Source of the DNA: Garcia nutans
Taxonomy: Eukaryota; Streptophyta; Magnoliopsida; Malpighiales; Euphorbiaceae
Assembly: GCA_947685225.1 (NCBI GenBank)
Contig: CANTUV010000024.1
Coordinates: forward strand, 57,378,001 to 57,442,000
Direction: 5' to 3'
DNA: 64,000 nt
The notes under the pieces are model-generated. The model saw only the letters and a list, made by a program, of their open reading frames with translations, made no database searches and was not told the origin of the DNA. Shown one piece after another: positions 56,855 through 64,000 of the stretch (within the stretch, counting starts at the first letter, position 1; every line of letters starts with the position of its first letter). The translations under genes were made by a program, and so were the position numbers.

Positions 56855-59800
56855 TACTCGATCCTAACTGGATTCGGATACTCAATACTAACTGGATTCG
56901 GATACTCAACACTAACTGGATTTGGATACTCGATCCTAACTGGATTTGGAAACTCGATCCTAAATTGGATTGGGATACTCGATCCTAACTGGATTTGGAT
57001 ACTCAATCCTAAACTGGATTAGGATACTAGATCCTAACTTGATTTGGAAACTCGATCCTAACTGGATTTGGATACTCGATCCTAACCGGATTTGTGGATT
57101 TGGATACTCGATCCTAATTGGATTTGGATACTCGATCCTAAATTGATTTTGATACTCGATCCTAGATGGATTTTGATACTCGATCCTAACTTGATTCGGA
57201 TACTCGATACTAACTGGATTCGGATACTCAATACTAACTGGATTTGGATACTAAATCCTAACTGGATTAGGATACACGATCCTAATTGGATTTGGATACT
57301 CGATCCTAACTTGATTTTGATACTCGATCCTAGATGGATTTTGATACTCGATCCTGACTTGATTCAGATACTTGATATTAACTGGATTCGGATACTCAAT
57401 ACTAATTGGATTGGGATACTCGATCCTAACTGGATTGGGATACTCGATCCTAACTGGATTTGGATACTCGATCCTAAATTGGATTGGGATACTCGATCCT
57501 AACTGGATTTGGATACTCAATCCAACACTGGTTTGGGGCACTCGATCCTAACTGAATTGGGATACTCAATCCTAATTGGATTTGGATACTCGATCCTAAA
57601 TGGATTTGGATACTGGATCCTAATAGGATTCGGATACTCGATCCTAACTGGATTCGTGGATTTCGATACTCGATCCTAACTTGATTTGGATACTCAATCC
57701 TAATTGGATTTGGATACTCGATCCTAACTGGATTTGGATACTCCATCCTAAATTGGATTGGGATAGTCCACCCTAATTGGATTTTCATACTCGATCCTAA
57801 ATTGGATTTGGATACACGATCCTATCTGGATTTGGATACTCGATCCTAACTGAATTTTGATACTCGATCCTAACTAGATTTGGATACTTGATCCTAAATT
57901 GGATTGGGATACTCGATCCTAACATGATTTGGATACTCAAACCTAAACTGGTTTGGGATACTCGATCCTAACTGGATTTGGATACCCGATCCAAACTGGA
58001 TTTGGATACTCAATCCTAATAGGATTCGGATACTTGATCCAAACTGGATTTTTGGATTTGGATACTCGATCCTAACTGGATTTGGATACTCTATCCTAAA
58101 TTGGATTAGGATACTCGACCCTAATTGGATTCAGATACTTGATATTAAATTGGATTGGGATACACAATCCTAACTGCTTTTGGATACTCAATCCTAACAG
58201 AATTTTGATACTCGATCCTAACTAGATTTGGATACTCGATCCTAAATTTGATTGGGATACTCGATCCTAACTTGATATGGATACTCAATCCTAAACTGGT
58301 TTGGGATACTCGATCCTAACTGGATTTGGATACCCAATCCTAAATTGGATTGGGATACTCGATCCTTACTAAATTTGGATACTCGATCCTAACTAGATTT
58401 GGATACTCGATCCTAAATGGATTTTGATACTCTATCCTAACTGGATTCAGATACTCGTTCCTAAATTGGATTGGGATACTCGATCCAAACTGGATTTGGA
58501 CACGCGAACCTAACTGGATTTGGAGACTCGATCCTAAATTGGATTGGGATACTCGATCCTAACTTGATTTGGATACTCGATCCTAACTGGATTTGGATAC
58601 TCGATCCAAACTGGATTTGGACACGCGAACCTAACTGGATTTGGAGACTCGATCCTAAATTGGATTGGGATACTCGATCCTAACTTGATTTGGATACTCG
58701 ATCCTAACTGGATTTGGATACTCGATCCTAACTGGATTTGGAGACTAGATCCTAAATTGGATTGGATATTCTATCCTAATAGGATTCGAATACTCGATCC
58801 TATCAAGATTTGGATACTCGATCCTAAATGGATTTTTATACTCTATCCTAACTGGATTTGGATACTCGATCCTAACTTGATTCGGATACTCGATACAAAC
58901 TGGATTCAGATACTTAATTCTAACTGTATTTGGATACTCGATCCTAACTGGATTGGGATTCTCGATCCTAACTGGATTTGGATACTCGATCCTAAATGGA
59001 TTTTTATACTCGATCCTAACTAGATTCGGATACTCGATCCTAACTTGATTCGGATACTCGATAACTAGATTCGGATGCTTGATACTAACTGGATTTTGAT
59101 AATCGATCCTAACTGGATTGGGATACTCGATCCTAACTTGATTTGGATACTCAATCATAACTGGATTTGGATACTCGATCCTAATAGGATTTGGATACTC
59201 GATCCTAACTGGATTTGTGGATTTGGATACTAGATCCTAACTGGATTTGGATACTCAATCCTAACTGGATTTGGATACTCGATCCTAAATGGAATTTGAT
59301 ACTCGATCCTAACTGGATTCGGATACTCGATCCTAACTTGATTCGGATACTTGATACTAACTGGATTCGGATACTCAATACTAACTGGATTTGGATACTC
59401 TATCCTAACTGGATTTGGATACTCAATATTAACTGGATTTGGACACTCGATCCTAACTGGATTTGGATACTCGATCTTAAATTGGATTGGGTTACTCGAT
59501 CATAACTGGATTTGGATACTTGATCCTAAAGTGGATTGGGATACTCGATCCTAACTGGATTTGTATACTCGATCCTAACTGGATTTGGATACTCGATAAT
59601 AATAGGATTAGGATACTCGATCCTAACTGGATTTGTGGATTTGGATACTCGATCCTAACTGGATTTGGATACTCGATCCTAAATTGGATTAGGATACTCG
59701 ACCCTAATTGGATTCAGATACTTGATATTAAATTGGATTGGGATACACAATCCTAACTGCATTTGGATACTCGATCCTAACAGAATTTTGATACTCGATC

Positions 59801-61407
59801 CTAACTAGATTTGGATACTCGATCCTAAATTTGATTGGGATACTCGATCCTAACTTGATTTGGATACTCAATCCTAAACTGGTTTTGGATACTCGATCCT
59901 AAATGGATTTGGATACCCGATCCTAAATTGGATTGGGATACTCGATCCTTACTAGATTTGGATACTCGATCCTATCCGGATTTGGATACTCGATCCTAAT
60001 AGATTTCGGATACTCGCTCATAACTGGATTTGTGGATTTGGATACTGGATACTAAATTGATTTTGTTACTCGATCCTAGCTGGATTTTGATACTCGATCC
60101 TAACTTGATTCGGATACTCGATACTAACTTGATTCGGATATCAATACTAACTAGATTTGGATACTCGATCCTAACTGGATTCGGATACTCGATCCTAACT
60201 TGATTTGGATACTCGATCCTAACTTGATTTTGATACTCGATCCTAGATGGATTTTGATACTTGATCCTGACTTGATTCGGATACTCGATACTAACTGGAT
60301 TCGGATACTCAATACTAACTGGATTGGGATACTCGATCCTAACTGGATTGGGATACTCGATCCTAACTGGATTTGGATATTCGATCCTAACTGGATTTGG
60401 ATACTCGATCCTAAATTGGATTGGGATACTCGATCCTAACTGGATTTTGATACTCAATCCTAAACTGTTTTGGGATACTCGATCCTAACTCGATTGGGAT
60501 ACTCGATCCTAATTGGATTTGGATACTCGATCCTAATTGGATTTGGATACTGGATCCTAATAGGATTCGGATACTCGATCCTAACTGGATTCATGGATTT
60601 GGATACTCAATCCTAACTTGATTTGGATACTTAATCCTAACTGGATTTGGATACTCGATCCTAACTCGATTTGGATACCTTGATCCTAAATTGGATTGGG
60701 ATAGTCCACCCTAATTGGATTTTCATACTCGATCCTAAATTAGATTGGGATACATGATCCTATCTGGATTTTGGATACTCGATCCTAACTGAATTTTGAT
60801 ACTCGATCCTAACTAGATTTGGATACTCGATCCTAAATTGGATTGGGATACTCGATCTTAACTGAATTTGGATACCCGATCCTAACTTGATTTGGATACT
60901 CGATCCTAATACGATTCGGATACTCGATCCTAACTGGATTTTTGGATTTGGATACTCGATCCTAGATGGATTTGGATACTCGATCCTAATACGATTCGGA
61001 TACTCGATCCTAACTGGATTTGGATACTCGATCCTAGATGGATTTGGATACTCGATCCTAATTAGATTTGGATACTCGATCCTAAATTGGATTAGGATAC
61101 TCGACCCTAATTGGATTTAGATACTCGATCTTAAATTGGATTGGTATACACGATCCTATCTGCATTTGGATACTCGATCCTAACTGAAATTTGATACTCG
61201 ATCCTAACTAGATTTGGATACTTGATCCTAAATTTGATTGGGATACTCGATCCTAACATGATCTGGATACTCAAACCTAAACTGGCTTGGGATACTCGAT
61301 CCTAATTGGATTTGGATACCCAATCCTAAACTGGTTTGGGATACTCGATCCTAACTGGATTTGGATACCCAATCCTAAATTGATTTGGATGCTCGATCCT
61401 AACTGGT
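56855..61407. repeat. 24-bp minisatellite, block 2d with higher-order repeats
   Basis: About 190 units. Visible higher-order structure: a 121-bp (five-unit) duplication marked by CACGCGAACC at 58501 and 58622, and longer shared patterns, for example GGATAGTCCACC at 57761 and 60699 and CGACCCTAATTGG at 58116, 59699 and 61102. Long ORFs on both strands are repeat by-products. Confidence 0.95.
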
Positions 61408-61415
61408 TTGGGATA

Positions 61416-62357
61416 ATGATAAATGTGAAAATTGAACCAAAACATTAACTCTGAAAGTGGAATGGCATATTAGTGTTTTGGGCCCATGCTTGTGTTTGTA
61501 TATATATGGAATGTTGAATAATGGAGTAAATGAATAATGAGATATATGTTGTCCTTGTTTTAATGTGAACTATGGAATGAAACCTAATGTTATGTGATAT
61601 ATGGTGATAACCATGGATTGAAATATATGATGATAATCATGGAATGAGATGTATACAATATATAGGCAAATTATTGAAAGTGAATATAGCTTAAGAAGCT
61701 ATGTTGAATGATGAGCTTATAAAATTATAACATGATGTGTAAAATGTATATGGATGTGGAAATGATGAATATTGCTTCATGAAGGTTTTGGGTAGTCGTT
61801 GAATTGTGAATTATTGAAATGAAATATATGTGTATATGATTATGAATAAAACATTAGTAAAAGTATATATAAAAAGTGTATTCACAATGGGAAAACATGA
61901 TAATAAAATAATGATATGTAAAGTTAATATATAAATATGATTTTATGAAATGTATGTTTATATGAATGATTTGTATTACTAAGCTCTCAGGCTTAGTGCG
62001 GTTGTGTGATCGCGCAAGTGATTATGCGGTTGATTCGGAAGTTAAGCTGTTATGCCACGAGAAGGGTAAGAGTGTTTCGAGACCAACTAGAAGGTGATGC
62101 ATACATGTATGATTTAATTGTGATGTATTATTCTTACTATTATATTCATATGTAATAATGAAGTTTTGGTAAATAAGATTAAGATCATTGAACGTATAAT
62201 GATTTTGTTAATGTTATTTAAATTAATGTAATATTGTGAGAACTTGATTAAAGGTTCTGAAATTTAAAACTAAAAGTGAAATTCTTATATTCTATATACG
62301 TATTGTATGTATACTAAGTATATGTATAGTACTTATATAGAGCATGGGGATGTTACA
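61416..62357 (+). repeat. E6 LTR, 3' part
   Basis: Homologous to E4 LTR from the ATGATAAATGTG position to its TGTTACA end. It has the double hairpin at 61979-62016 (perfect CTAAGC/GCTTAG stem 1). Confidence 0.88.
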
Positions 62358-64000
62358 ATTATTTTGGTATCAGAGCTTAGGTTTGAGATTCTCGGCCTAA
62401 GTGAAATTAAAAAGAAAATTTTTGAAAAGTTTAAATAAGAATTAAAAAGAAGATTTTGGAAATGCAATTGGTAAAACATACATATGCATTCACACATAGG
62501 TTGGTCTCGAACGTGGCATTATGTGAATTGTGATGTATTTGAATTACATGAGATAAATGATAGTGTGTAAATGAGGTTTCTTATGAAAGCAAATTTTGAA
62601 ATGTTGATAATTGAGAGGTGATTGTGATATAAAGAAATGGTATGGAAGGTATAAGTAAAAAGTTTGATTATTGATATGTGTATGATATTTAAAGAAATGG
62701 CTAGAAGAATAAAGTTGGAAATGAGTTTAAAAAAAAGAAGATTAAAGTATGTAATCTTTCCTCTATTATTTAAATCTCTTTCTAGTAAACTTTATGTTTG
62801 GATTTATAGAAAGAGGAAATATTCCTGGATGGGTAATATGGAAAGATATATTATGTAAATGCAAAGAGTACCGTGAAAATATTGAATGAGTTGATTGGTA
62901 TAGATTAGGTGTGATAATTTAAGGTGTGGATATGTAAAGTTAAGGTTTTGTTTAAAAGAAAAGGAGATGATGTTGGTTAAGTACGAAGTGATATAGGTGT
63001 TGTTTGTATTGTTATTTTAATGCAAATATGGTGATTTCAATATTAGAAATGTGATATGCTTGAATATTGTGAAAGCTCATGTAAATGGTGATGATATGTG
63101 ATATTTAGATTTTTGGAATGAGTTTAATAATGGTGAAACATATATGTTTTGATGTTGCTTTGTGGTATATACATATAAGATGTTTTAAAGTTGATATTAA
63201 GAGAATGAGATGAATAAATTGAAGTTTAAGTAAATTAGTAAGTTGAAAATTTATAGTTTTAATGGAATGTGAATAAAGAGCAATTAAATATTAATAGTTT
63301 AATGCATTTACATGAGATATATGAAATGAATATTAGTGCACATGAAAGTATTAGGAATTGGGAGATGTGATTGATAGTAGGAAAATTTTGTTTGAAATGA
63401 AAGAAAAGGAATTGAGCAAAAGAAAATGAGTTACTTTAAGTAATTTGATTGGAAAGGATGAAAAAGATTATGAAAGATGTGTTAAAGATATTTATAAACA
63501 AATGTGAGACAGATATCACATCGGAAATGTGATTAAGCTCCTTGTGAAATAATATTATAAGTAGAGTGTATATATTTATTGAAGTTAATGAATAACTTAA
63601 GTTATGATAAACAAATAAGAATGATGATAGTCAAAGGAAAGTGGTAAATATTAAATTTGTATAAACTATATGCAAAAGAAAAATTTAATAAATTGCATAA
63701 TTATGTGTATATATATAAAGAGGATATGTGAGATAAACTTTTCGACATGAATGTAATGGTTATATGTAAGAAAGGTGGGAAGTGTGTCACACTATAAATG
63801 TGACCTATGAATGTGTATATAACATGTTTATTATTTTATACCATTACATGTTTAATGGTATTAGAAATGAGATTGCATATAGTAGTGGACCTAATAGAGA
63901 TTAAATCTTAATTTTTTTTGTAGAATAGATTATGTGATGAAATAGAAGATGAAAATGGATTTGGGAATATTGGATAGTGAGATTGTGATGGTAATAACTA
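62358..64000 (+). other. E6 internal region, non-coding
   Basis: Aligned with the E4 interior over its whole length, with extra segments near 63750-63800 and 63870-63940. Reading frames are not conserved between the copies: the 64-codon ORF at 62664 is interrupted by a stop in E4. Confidence 0.82.
62365..62376 (+). other. Primer binding site of E6 (initiator tRNA-Met)
   Basis: TGGTATCAGAGC, perfect, seven bases after the LTR edge. Confidence 0.9.

Larger units (their letters stand above)
61408..64000 (+). mobile_element. E6, truncated second copy of the E4 non-coding family
   Basis: Begins inside an LTR at a junction with the minisatellite through TTGGGATA, includes the LTR 3' part, PBS and 1.6 kb of interior homologous to E4 29113-30700, and runs off the window. 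No coding sequence. Confidence 0.88.

Noticed and set aside
56774..61120. Many ORFs of 67 to 153 codons with ILDPNWIW, GYSILTGF or RIEYPNPV repeats
   Set aside because: They follow from a 24-bp repeat without stops in two frames per strand; frames break at every unit of irregular length and no start context or codon bias supports coding.
62664..62858. 64-codon basic ORF in the E6 interior
   Set aside because: The matching part of E4 (about 29445-29640) has an in-frame stop and indels, so coding is not conserved.

Overview
This window is gene-poor, AT-rich plant DNA, almost certainly eudicot pericentromeric or interstitial heterochromatin. No ordinary host gene and no tRNA or rRNA was found. 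Evidence for a plant: Athila-type and chromodomain (Tekay/Del-like) Ty3/Gypsy retrotransposons with tRNA-Asp and initiator tRNA-Met primer sites, a CACTA DNA transposon carrying plant gene exons, and long minisatellite arrays. I do not name a species. My labels are E1 to E6 for retroelements and C1 for the CACTA element.

Layout. 1-8952 is the left part of E1, an Athila-like element: the 3' part of its 5' LTR, a tRNA-Asp PBS, one uninterrupted gag-pol ORF (571-5988) and an ATHILA ORF1-like second gene (6755-7897). Its 3' UTR is split by about 14.5 kb of insert. The insert holds hairpin-rich unknown DNA, a roughly 42-bp tandem array into which the complete Tekay-like E2 (9444-20873, minus strand, TSD CCCGG) landed, and a block of a 24-bp minisatellite (21612-23506). 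E1 resumes at 23507 and ends with its 3' LTR (24346-26086).

From 26087 to 61407 the backbone is the same 24-bp minisatellite. It is broken by E4 (26216-45829, plus strand, TSD TACTA), which is a large non-coding LTR element. E4's right LTR was in turn hit by E3 (33582-43881, minus strand, TSD GAATT), a Tekay-like element with a compound LTR. The array is next interrupted by C1 (46501-51285, TSD CTC), a CACTA element with fragments of at least three unrelated genes, and by E5 (52025-56854), a 5'-truncated Tekay-like remnant. After 4.5 kb more minisatellite, E6 (61408 to the window end) is a second, truncated copy of the E4 non-coding family.

How the parts relate. E1 alone has open gag-pol. 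E2, E3 and E5 gag-pol are broken by nonsense codons and frameshifts. E4 and E6 encode nothing recognisable but keep LTRs, PBS and, in E4, a PPT like those of E3 and E5, so they were probably mobilised in trans by such Tekay relatives. The relative order of insertion can be read directly: array, then E4 into the array, then E3 into E4. The most interesting signals are a covarying double hairpin in the LTRs of all the Tekay-like families, ACACGGCC palindrome arrays shared by the unrelated Athila and Tekay lineages, the E4/E6 non-coding family, the compound LTR of E3, a coiled-coil ORF upstream of E2 gag, and the multi-gene capture inside C1.
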